From contig CAMYKF010000069.1 of NCBI GenBank assembly GCA_947258905.1, positions 1 to 8,692 on the forward strand: a stretch of DNA of 8,692 nucleotides, given 5' to 3'. Below, piece by piece: positions 1 through 6,510 of the stretch. The first letter of the stretch is position 1, and each line of letters starts with the position of its first letter. This DNA is from an uncultured Pirellulaceae bacterium (GTDB taxonomy: Bacteria; Planctomycetota; Planctomycetia; Pirellulales; Pirellulaceae). The notes below the pieces were generated by a model. It was not told the DNA's origin, searched no databases, and worked only from the letters and a program-made list of their open reading frames with translations. Both the position numbers and the translations under genes were made by a program.

Positions 1-1266
1 GATCGTAATGGCATGGGCGATGCTCATGCCGTTAAGTTCGGGAATTTCGAAGTCATGCAATTCCGCGCCTGCCTGAGTCAGATGCTTAACAGCTGCGTCG
101 TTCGCAGCGATGACCTCAGCGGAGGCATCTTCAAACCACGGCCGATAGATGCCCACACGAAGTCCCGATAGATCGGCGTTGTCCCAGTCCTTCCAGTGGG
201 GCGGGGGCTGATGAAGGCTCACGGGATCTTTGTTGTCCGGGCCCGCCATCAACGCGTAGGCTATCGCAACGTCGTCGATGGTTGCGCCGATGGGTCCCAG
301 GTGCGCGAGACTCCAGCAAAGCGGAGCGGCACCGAACTCGCTGATCCGCCCAAACGTGGGCTTCAACCCTGCGAGACCGCAGAACGCAGCCGGAATGCGA
401 ATCGATCCCCCACCGTCGGCCCCGAGCGCAACCGGACAATAACCGGCAGCCACAGCGGCAGCCGAGCCGCTGGAACTGCCTCCGGTATCGTGCAGCCGAT
501 CGTAAGGATTGCGGGCCGTGCCGAAATGTATGTTCTGGCCGTTACAGTCGATCCCGATTTCGTGCATGTTGGACTTGCCGAACAGCAGAGCTCCCGCCGC
601 GCGGAGCCGCGCCACGACGGTGGCGTCGGTCGTTGCTGGCCGGGTGCCAAACAGACGCGTGCCCACTCGTGTCGCATATGGCACTTGATCGACCTCGTCC
701 TTGATGGCTACCGGAACGCCCTCCAGCAGCGAGCGAGCTTCGCCCTGGGCAATTCGCTGTGTGCTCTCGCGTGCCTGGGCAATAAGGTCGTCCTTGTTCC
801 AGTCGATCATGGCACGCAGTGGCCTGGCATGGGACGCGTCGTCTTCCATGGTTTGCAGCAGGCATTGAGCGACTTGTTCCGGCGTCGTTTCCCGGACTTG
901 ATAAGCGTGGGCGATGTCGCGTGCTGTGCAAAAACCTGTTTTCCCTGCGGACGTTGCCGGTTCATCGAGCAAGGGACACTCATGCTCATCATTTGGATCA
1001 GGATTTTCGCCGCCAGGCACCAAAGGCAGAAACGTTGGCGCATCCTGAATACGCATTTCCCTGAGTTGCGGGATTCCGGCTTGCCGGATCAGCCGCGGCA
1101 AAAGCAGAGGGCGAGTGGCGGGATTTTCCAGCGCAGCGGCAAGCCAGCGGAGGGCTCGGCCCTTGACGGCTGGGACTTTGACGGATTCAAGGTCATAGAC
1201 GGGCACATGTTCTCCACGAGTCGGCTGACTCGAACGCTTCACCAGCGGATGGCGCTGCGTCGTCAT
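1..1266 (-). CDS. Amidase-signature hydrolase, FAAH-like (partial, C-terminus off the left edge)
   Basis: Serine amidase of the amidase-signature (AS) family, which hydrolyses carboxamide bonds with a Ser-cisSer-Lys triad. 422 residues are visible and the C-terminus lies beyond base 1. The catalytic Lys is K189 (VAIKD), the cis-Ser is S264 in the GGSSSGSAA motif (262-270) and the nucleophile is S288 (DGGGSIRIP). The 24-residue spacing from cis-Ser to nucleophile matches fatty acid amide hydrolase. The roughly 150 residues before the AS core, and sequence near the core such as MIDWN, ARESTQR and IPELNGM, recall plant FAAH (N-acylethanolamine hydrolase) rather than GatA of the tRNA amidotransferase. 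This comparison is from memory. No signal peptide is seen, so it is probably cytoplasmic. The ATG at 1264-1266 is preceded by AGGA six bases upstream. It is divergent from the NTPase gene at 1291. The AS call is firm; the lipid-amide substrate is inference. Confidence 0.92.
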   Translation of the reverse strand, partial: MTTQRHPLVKRSSQPTRGEHVPVYDLESVKVPAVKGRALRWLAAALENPATRPLLLPRLIRQAGIPQLREMRIQDAPTFLPLVPGGENPDPNDEHECPLLDEPATSAGKTGFCTARDIAHAYQVRETTPEQVAQCLLQTMEDDASHARPLRAMIDWNKDDLIAQARESTQRIAQGEARSLLEGVPVAIKDEVDQVPYATRVGTRLFGTRPATTDATVVARLRAAGALLFGKSNMHEIGIDCNGQNIHFGTARNPYDRLHDTGGSSSGSAAAVAAGYCPVALGADGGGSIRIPAAFCGLAGLKPTFGRISEFGAAPLCWSLAHLGPIGATIDDVAIAYALMAGPDNKDPVSLHQPPPHWKDWDNADLSGLRVGIYRPWFEDASAEVIAANDAAVKHLTQAGAELHDFEIPELNGMSIAHAITI

Positions 1267-1290
1267 CTGCTTTCCTGCTAGGATTATGCC
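1267..1290. promoter_or_regulatory. 24-bp divergent start region with two opposed ribosome binding sites
   Basis: This spacer separates the start codons of the amidase (minus, ATG at 1264-1266) and the NTPase (plus, ATG at 1291). It carries a Shine-Dalgarno-like AGGA for the minus gene (TCCT at 1273-1276, six bases from its ATG) and another for the plus gene (AGGA at 1280-1283, seven bases from its ATG). There is no room for two promoters, so each promoter probably lies inside the opposite coding region. A CATAAT hexamer on the minus strand at about 1284-1289 could be a -10 element for the amidase, but I see no convincing -35 partner. Confidence 0.5.
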
Positions 1291-1896
1291 ATGGAAAACC
1301 CGGGAAACAATCCAGAGACGTCCAACGCCAATTGCCATCGCATTGTCCTGACCGGAGGTCCTGGGGGAGGCAAGACGACGGCAGCCGATCTAATGCGGCG
1401 CGAAGTGGGCGAGCGGATTGTGATTGTGCCTGAGGCGGCCACGATGCTGTTCTCCGGCGGCTTTCCGCGTTTTGAGGAAATCCATGCCAGGCGATCTGCC
1501 CAGACGGCGATCTATCACGTGCAACGCAATTTGGAAGATGTGCACTCGGCAATGTATCACGATCGTATTCTGTTGTGCGACCGTGGTACGCTCGATAGTG
1601 TCGTTTACTGGCCCACCCATGAAGATGGCGGTTTTTTCCAAAATCTTGACACGTCGGTGGAAGAGGAACTGGCCCGTTACGATGCCGTAATCTTTTTCGA
1701 GACGGCGGCAGTCGGCAATCTTTCCATCGAAGGCGGGAATCCCACGCGTACCGAATCAATCACGGAAGCCGTTGCCCTGGATCGCCGCTTGCAGGAAATC
1801 TGGGGTCGGCATCACAACTACAACTTCATTCCGCACGAAAAGTCGTTTTTGAAGAAGCTGCAAAACGCCGTGGCGACGCTCAGCCGGTTTCTGTGA
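1291..1896 (+). CDS. Small P-loop NTPase, AAA_28-like
   Basis: A 201-residue nucleotide-binding protein. A Walker A loop (GGPGGGKTT, 22-30, with K28) near the N-terminus is followed by a possible acidic position (PEAA, 47-50), a Walker B-like strand ending in CDRG (96-99) and a basic NPTR stretch (150-153) that may act as a lid. This order fits the AAA_28 group of small kinase-like P-loop ATPases, which resemble nucleotide kinases; the phosphoryl acceptor is generally unknown. There is no signal peptide or membrane segment, so it is probably cytoplasmic. An in-frame TAG at 1279-1281 rules out a longer start, and the ATG at 1291 has AGGA seven bases upstream. It is transcribed away from the amidase and converges on the hydrolase gene that ends at 2013. 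The P-loop call is firm and the family assignment likely; the substrate cannot be told from sequence. Confidence 0.88.
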   Translation: MENPGNNPETSNANCHRIVLTGGPGGGKTTAADLMRREVGERIVIVPEAATMLFSGGFPRFEEIHARRSAQTAIYHVQRNLEDVHSAMYHDRILLCDRGTLDSVVYWPTHEDGGFFQNLDTSVEEELARYDAVIFFETAAVGNLSIEGGNPTRTESITEAVALDRRLQEIWGRHHNYNFIPHEKSFLKKLQNAVATLSRFL

Positions 1897-1961
1897 ATAA
1901 ACTCCGCTGGATTACTTTCTATTCAAGCCGCCTGTGAATCGGTGCGTTCACCCTCTTTGTG

Positions 1962-1989
1962 GGGGCTCCTGGAAAATTCCAGGAGCTCC
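1962..1989. terminator. Hairpin between convergent genes, possible bidirectional terminator
   Basis: Arms 1962-1972 and 1979-1989 pair over 11 positions (ten Watson-Crick pairs and one G-U) around a six-base AAAATT loop. It lies 65 bases after the NTPase stop codon and 23 bases beyond the end of the convergent hydrolase gene, where a shared terminator is expected. Neither side has a T-run, so it does not meet the classical intrinsic terminator pattern; it could instead be a 3'-end stabilising structure. Confidence 0.5.
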
Positions 1990-2012
1990 GTCTCACGTCT
2001 ATGGGTAGAAGT

Positions 2013-3764
2013 CTACCGGTAGTTATCGACTCTGGCGTGCGGCGGGCGCAAAATATTCCCGCTGTCCATGAGATTCCGGATGTCTGTGCTTAGCAGAGAT
2101 GCTTGTTGTTCGGCTTCGTCAACGGGCATTCCCGCCGCAATTCCGGGTCTTTCATGTCCGGCAGCCGTCAACCAGGCATCGCGTCGGACCGTCATCCGTT
2201 GGCGCATAAGCTTGTCCAGTTCAATGCGGACATCTCCGGGCATCGTCTCAGGCCACGCGAGGCCGGCAGACTGTCCGCCACTAAACCGGTCGATTAACTG
2301 CGAGGCGATAAATTTGTGCCCCGCGTCATTTGGATGAACGGAATCCGGTTGAAACGTGAACTCGGGATCTTCAAGCCGGCGTTGTAATAGTTCACGTGCC
2401 ATGGTTGAGTGCAGATCGATGACCATCCAGCCTGCAAGGCGCTGCGCCATCAACCATTCTGAATAGCGCTGCATGACCGCGTCGTAATCAAAGCCTTTGG
2501 TGTTCTGGTGGTCGTCAAATGTGGGTGGAGTGACATGCACGAGTTTCGCGCCACGGGCTTGCACCTGCGTCCGAAGATTTGCGATGCCGTTGCGATATGC
2601 CTCAAATCGCTGTGCGTCAATCGGCTGATAAATGCCGCAGTTGATTCCATAACAGGCGATGACCAGATCGGGGTCAGTCGCATCCAGAATCCGCTCCAGC
2701 CGGTCTGCCAGATCAGGACGCGGGAAGCGGCCGCCGGCGTGACCTTCTTCGCTCAAACCCGAAACCGTTTCACTTGGCAGGCCCCCGTTGATGACGATGC
2801 GGTCTTCATCGGGATGAGACAACTCCAGCCAGGTTTCGAACTGAACGATGTAACCGCCGGCGTAGCTGATACTGTCACCGAGGAAGAGAATTCGTTTTGA
2901 GTCATTCAGTAACTCCACCGGATTCGCTGTCTCAACCGCTGCATTGGCCGCAATGAAATCGGCGACTCCAGCCGGATCGGGATGCACAAAGTGATGTCCG
3001 CTGGATTCTTCAGTTCCTTCGGCAAGAGAGATCACCTGTATCGGATGACCGTAGCCGGCCAGACGCTGCTGTAAAACGTGAGTGTTTTCTTTTGGCGGGA
3101 CGATTGCGTCGTTTTCCGAAACGATGTGTAGCAGCGGAATACCGGCATGGGAGATGACATCGGCATGATCCAGCGGGTTGCCGGTAAACGAATCCGCCTG
3201 GTCAGGCGACAGGCCGAAGGCATCAAGGCATTGCTCCCACTCACGGGCAGCGCCTATGCCTTCGCCAACACCTCCGGGCCAGCTGCGAATGTCGAGCACC
3301 GGTGTGTCGCAGTAGATGCAGGCGACCTTGTCGGAGTTTGCGGCCGCCCAGTTGTACACGAACAGGCCGCCGCGGCTGACACCTTCCAGCGCCGGCCGCT
3401 CGTGCATTCCGTACGCCTCGGTCATCCGTTGATAGAACGCGTTGCCGATTTCAATCGCTTTCGGACTACCAAACAGACCAGCAATGTCCACGTAACCGAC
3501 ATGCATGCCACGCCGCAGCAGTTCGACGTCCATTTCCGCGTGATAGTTCGGGAACCTTGCCCGCCAGACCCACGGTCTGCCCGGAGCAGCCTTTTCCGGC
3601 GCGACGAAATACGCCGTCCGGCCCTCGACTGTGAAATGGAACTGATCAAACCCGTTCCACTTTGTCTGTTGATCAAATTCCTGAGCCATGACGGCCCCGG
3701 AAAACGCGAGTAACAGCCCTGAGGTCAGCCCGGCGAGCAAGTAATTGGAAGAAGGTCCAGCCAT
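2013..3764 (-). CDS. Exported two-domain hydrolase: alpha/beta hydrolase plus SGNH/GDSL hydrolase
   Basis: 583 residues. Residues 1-27 form a probable signal peptide (hydrophobic 9-26, cleavage likely after VMA), although the n-region lacks a basic residue. Residues about 35-275 look like an alpha/beta hydrolase: nucleophile elbow GVSRGG with S130, acid D219 (SENDAIVP) and His at 257/258 (SGHHF). Residues about 290-495 are an SGNH/GDSL domain: FLGDSIS with S298, block II Gly in INGGLPSE (325-332), block III GIN with N375, and DSVHPND (474-480) with D474 and H477. The tail from about 500 to 583 is unassigned. Both halves keep catalytic residues, so it may be a bifunctional esterase, perhaps removing acyl groups from polysaccharides in the periplasm; that role is inference. 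An in-frame TAA five codons upstream makes the ATG at 3764 the first possible start, but no Shine-Dalgarno is visible. It is separated by 235 bp from the serine hydrolase gene upstream. Confidence 0.85.
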   Translation of the reverse strand: MAGPSSNYLLAGLTSGLLLAFSGAVMAQEFDQQTKWNGFDQFHFTVEGRTAYFVAPEKAAPGRPWVWRARFPNYHAEMDVELLRRGMHVGYVDIAGLFGSPKAIEIGNAFYQRMTEAYGMHERPALEGVSRGGLFVYNWAAANSDKVACIYCDTPVLDIRSWPGGVGEGIGAAREWEQCLDAFGLSPDQADSFTGNPLDHADVISHAGIPLLHIVSENDAIVPPKENTHVLQQRLAGYGHPIQVISLAEGTEESSGHHFVHPDPAGVADFIAANAAVETANPVELLNDSKRILFLGDSISYAGGYIVQFETWLELSHPDEDRIVINGGLPSETVSGLSEEGHAGGRFPRPDLADRLERILDATDPDLVIACYGINCGIYQPIDAQRFEAYRNGIANLRTQVQARGAKLVHVTPPTFDDHQNTKGFDYDAVMQRYSEWLMAQRLAGWMVIDLHSTMARELLQRRLEDPEFTFQPDSVHPNDAGHKFIASQLIDRFSGGQSAGLAWPETMPGDVRIELDKLMRQRMTVRRDAWLTAAGHERPGIAAGMPVDEAEQQASLLSTDIRNLMDSGNILRPPHARVDNYR

Positions 3765-3999
3765 TTGATTTAGCCATTATCGATAGTTGATTTTCGGCTC
3801 CGAATAATCCGAAGACCGACGGAAGGGACCGGTGGTCGACGGTCGCTGTGGCCGCAGGGCCAAGGGCATCATCCAAAACCACTTTCCGTCAGTCTTGCTT
3901 TATTAATGATCTTGATTTTCGGCGCCTTTCGCTTCCGCGCTTCCGCGTCGATGCCGATGCTGGCAGGAAGAGTCGAGGACGTGCGTCCGACGCGTCAAC
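3765..3999. other. Intergenic region upstream of the two-domain hydrolase
   Basis: This 235-bp spacer lies between two minus-strand genes and should hold the 3' end of the serine hydrolase transcript and any promoter for the two-domain hydrolase. I see no clear terminator and no clear -35/-10 pair. Minor features are an exact 8-bp tandem repeat CTTCCGCG at 3932-3947, a TCCGAA direct repeat with 3-bp spacing near 3810-3824, and a small 5-bp hairpin (TGGCC/GGCCA) at 3849-3862. None is strong enough to name an operator. Confidence 0.4.
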
Positions 4000-5787
4000 C
4001 TACCCATCGTCCTTGCGTTGCATCACCGATTCCTTATCACCAACGATTCGAGTCATTGAAATCGCCTTGCCCGATTCGTCCCGCTGGAAACTGACATGCA
4101 TCATCGGACTTTCGCGCACAATCCAGTGCCCTTTCTCGCGGTCCGGGCGCAGGTGAAACACGATCCCCGGAGGCGCCTTGGCGCACAACACACCTTCTTC
4201 GACAAAGACCTCGACGTCGTCTTCCGCGTCTTCGTCATAGTAGGTGCCGATCAGTTGTTGCAGTTCTTCCTCGGTGACTTCGCGTGTAATAGCCAGTTCC
4301 GCGGCCCGAGCCGAGCCTTTGGCCGGTACTTCCCAGACTTGCCCGGCCTGATGCAGTCGCAATCCGATTACTTCATCTTCGTCGTTGCGGTCAAAAGTGA
4401 CTTTTATCTGTTCTGGTGCCATCGCGAACGCCCACTGGCCCTGGTCGTCCGGTTCCAGCAATTCGAAGGGAATCTGGCTGGGGATGTCCAGAACCAGTTT
4501 CCCGTCGCGTACACGGACCTCGAATTCCTCGTTGTCAAAGCTGGCAAAGTTGGCTACGAACATGCCCACATACGGCCGCAGCGATTCGGGCACTTCGGCT
4601 GCCGCCGTGTCCTCGCCGGGATGCATGATCAGCCGGTCAATGGACTCCTCAAGCTTGAGCACCGTTGTGCCGCCGCGTGATTGCGTGAAGTACAAAATGG
4701 CCAGGTCGCGTTGAGGCAAGAACCAGGCCGCCGTTCCGTCCGATCCGCTGTGCCCAAAGACGACCGGCTGTTCGGCTTCTTTGTCCTTTGGATAGTAGGT
4801 GATCATCATCTGGCCATACCAGGCCTTCAGGTCGCGAAACTGGGTGGGAAAATCGGCGTCGGACCCCAGCATCTTCATGCCGGAGACCGGCTTCATCATT
4901 CGGGCCACTGCATCTGCCGACAGTATTTGCTTGTCATTGACCTTGCCTCCGGCAGCGAGCATCCTCAGGAACTTCGCGTAATCAATGGGCGTTGAATAGA
5001 CCGTTTGCGATCCCCAGGCGAAAGGATAAAACGCCTTCCCGTCGGCGCTGTTCCAGAATCTCAGCCACGAGTTGGCGCTGCCGATGTACAAACTGGCAAT
5101 TCGCGGGAATCTTTCGTCCTCCCCGTCGATGCCATAGAAGGTGTCGGTCATGCCCAGCGGATCGAAAATCTCCCGCTGCACGAATTCATGAAGCGGTTCG
5201 CTGCTGACTTTTTCAACCAGTGCCCCCACGACATCCGTTCCGATATCGCTGTACCAGAACTTGCTGTCCGGTTCGAACTGCGGCCCGGTCGTGCCGGCCT
5301 TGGCCACCTGTTCCTGCAAATTCGGAAACTGGTCAACCTTGATGAGGTTTGTGAGGGGCAATCCGGAACGGTGTGTTATGACTTGCCGGACAGTAATCGC
5401 CCGGGATTTGTCGTTGTCAAACGCTTCGATGTACGTGGCGACAGGTGCATCCAGATCCAGCAGGCCGCGATCGATCAGAATTTGTGCAGCCGCTCCGGTG
5501 ATCGGTTTGGTCATGGAGCGAATGTTGCAGACCGTGTTGTTTTCCCACACTTTCTTGTCTTCGCGGTCAGCGTCGCCAAAAGACTGGTGCAGCAGTGTGC
5601 GGTTCCCTTGCATGACCAGCAACTCGGCACCCACGAAATAGTCTTTGGCCTGAAACTCCTCCACGACCTTTTGCAGTGCCAGCAGGGATTCTTCGCTGAT
5701 CGCTCCGGGATCGGACTGAGCGAGTGTCAGCCCGGGCGATAATACCAGGCAAAACAGCAAACAACCGATCAGCAGTTGGCGGTACAT
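4000..5787 (-). CDS. Exported serine hydrolase, beta-lactamase/PBP-like family (PF00144 type), with C-terminal tandem domains
   Basis: 595 residues. Residues 1-23 are a signal peptide (hydrophobic 5-22, cleavage after TLA), so the protein is probably periplasmic. Residues about 33-385 form the beta-lactamase-fold domain: SMTK with S91 and K94, a Y179-S-D181 triad where class C enzymes have YxN, and HSG at 346-348 in the position of the KTG/HxG motif. The family includes esterases, D-amino-acid peptidases and amidases; HxG and YSD argue against a true beta-lactamase. Residues about 402-490 and 508-590 look like two copies of a small beta-rich domain, each opening with a GMF/GTYY-type strand and ending near a D-G/E-V-I or K-A-I turn; such C-terminal barrels occur in this family. 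The start is supported by AAAGGAG at 5797-5803, nine bases before the ATG. The gene sits 63 bp after the small membrane-protein gene, probably in one operon. Substrate unknown. Confidence 0.9.
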   Translation of the reverse strand: MYRQLLIGCLLFCLVLSPGLTLAQSDPGAISEESLLALQKVVEEFQAKDYFVGAELLVMQGNRTLLHQSFGDADREDKKVWENNTVCNIRSMTKPITGAAAQILIDRGLLDLDAPVATYIEAFDNDKSRAITVRQVITHRSGLPLTNLIKVDQFPNLQEQVAKAGTTGPQFEPDSKFWYSDIGTDVVGALVEKVSSEPLHEFVQREIFDPLGMTDTFYGIDGEDERFPRIASLYIGSANSWLRFWNSADGKAFYPFAWGSQTVYSTPIDYAKFLRMLAAGGKVNDKQILSADAVARMMKPVSGMKMLGSDADFPTQFRDLKAWYGQMMITYYPKDKEAEQPVVFGHSGSDGTAAWFLPQRDLAILYFTQSRGGTTVLKLEESIDRLIMHPGEDTAAAEVPESLRPYVGMFVANFASFDNEEFEVRVRDGKLVLDIPSQIPFELLEPDDQGQWAFAMAPEQIKVTFDRNDEDEVIGLRLHQAGQVWEVPAKGSARAAELAITREVTEEELQQLIGTYYDEDAEDDVEVFVEEGVLCAKAPPGIVFHLRPDREKGHWIVRESPMMHVSFQRDESGKAISMTRIVGDKESVMQRKDDG

Positions 5788-5850
5788 ACCAGTTGACTCC
5801 TTTGGTTAACGCCTTGCGGGGCGAACCGAAAAAATGCCGTCTTTATTTGA

Positions 5851-6309
5851 TTATGCGGATGCGTCGTCGCGTTGCATTCGACCGCGAAGAAATTGCACCA
5901 GGTGTTCCGAATCGTCGGTCCCCACGCGAATCACCTTGTTGTTCTTGAGCGTGATTTTTGCGCACTCAAAGCCCCACAGGTTGAAAGTCCAGCCGCGAAA
6001 GGGAATGAAATGAATGCCCCAGCCGTCAATCAATGACGTGGTCCCCGGTTCGGCACTGGCTATATCCGCGTACTTGATATGCGTGCCAAATACGTTTAAC
6101 GGTCCGTAGCGAATGTCCAGGTGTGCTCCGTCATCCGAAACGGTCAGCGTCTGAAATGACAGGGCCAGCAGAAACATCAGCAATGCCACGACACCGACTG
6201 CGATGCTGGGCGCCGCATCGTTGCGAATCTGCCAGGCAAATAAAAACATGACCGCAGCCAGCAAGTAAATCAGGAAATGCAATGGCGAGTTTTGAACGTG
6301 CCGGTACAT
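5851..6309 (-). CDS. Small membrane protein with two helices and a PH-like domain
   Basis: 152 residues. Two hydrophobic segments at about 9-28 and 33-52 are joined by a short RNDAAP loop, suggesting a helical hairpin. The remaining ~100 residues are soluble and beta-rich (alternating strands around 54-68, 76-84, 98-112, 116-130) and end in a short helix (132-146). This arrangement resembles bacterial PH-like (bPH2/YdbT-type) membrane proteins, but I see no invariant motif that proves it. A strong GGAGG at 6318-6322, eight bases before the ATG at 6307-6309, fixes the start. It lies upstream of the serine hydrolase gene on the same strand with a 63-bp gap, so co-expression is likely. The function is unknown; a role in membrane association or stress is only a possibility. 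Confidence 0.72.
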   Translation of the reverse strand: MYRHVQNSPLHFLIYLLAAVMFLFAWQIRNDAAPSIAVGVVALLMFLLALSFQTLTVSDDGAHLDIRYGPLNVFGTHIKYADIASAEPGTTSLIDGWGIHFIPFRGWTFNLWGFECAKITLKNNKVIRVGTDDSEHLVQFLRGRMQRDDASA

Positions 6310-6510
6310 CGTCCAGGCCTCCAGGATTATTTGGGCGTCTTATTTTGATTGTTTGCAAAGTTCGTGCCTGAACCCACATGGCGCTCGTACTGTACGCAGC
6401 CGACGCGATTTAACCATTCAGCGCGCGAATTCGCACGCGCCCGGCAGCCAAGGAGCGATTCAGGTGAGTCAGTTCAATCGGCCGCGCCCCGGAGTAGTTC
6501 GAGTTCGCTC
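6310..6510. other. Intergenic region upstream of the small membrane protein gene
   Basis: 201 bp between two minus-strand genes. The part nearest the membrane-protein gene (about 6325-6360) is AT-rich and is the likeliest place for its promoter, but no good -35/-10 pair stands out. An imperfect palindrome around GAATTC at 6421-6438 (8 of 9 positions paired, no loop) lies about 75 bases past the upstream gene's stop codon. It has no T-run and is a weak terminator or operator candidate. Confidence 0.35.

Noticed and set aside
196..1281. Long plus-strand open frame of 361 codons
   Set aside because: It lies antisense to the amidase, whose minus-strand translation shows a full catalytic motif set; the plus-strand product has low-complexity, Arg/Cys/His-rich composition and no recognisable motif.
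3673..3882. Minus-strand GTG-initiated frame of 69 codons overlapping the start of the two-domain hydrolase
   Set aside because: Its product shows no motif and it overlaps the signal-peptide coding region in another frame; kept only as a possible hint of a frameshift at the hydrolase start.
3932..3947. Exact 8-bp tandem repeat CTTCCGCG
   Set aside because: Only two copies and no matching sites elsewhere noticed; too little to call a repeat element or operator.
5005..5742. Plus-strand open frame of 245 codons
   Set aside because: It is antisense to the serine hydrolase region that carries SMTK and YSD; no domain or start signal supports it.
4000..5787. Possible beta-lactamase resistance gene
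   Set aside because: The SxxK motif alone is not diagnostic; the YSD and HSG motifs and the extra C-terminal domains fit a general serine hydrolase better.
6421..6438. Imperfect palindrome around an EcoRI-like GAATTC core
   Set aside because: It has one mismatch, no loop and no T-run; short palindromes of this kind are expected by chance in GC-rich DNA.
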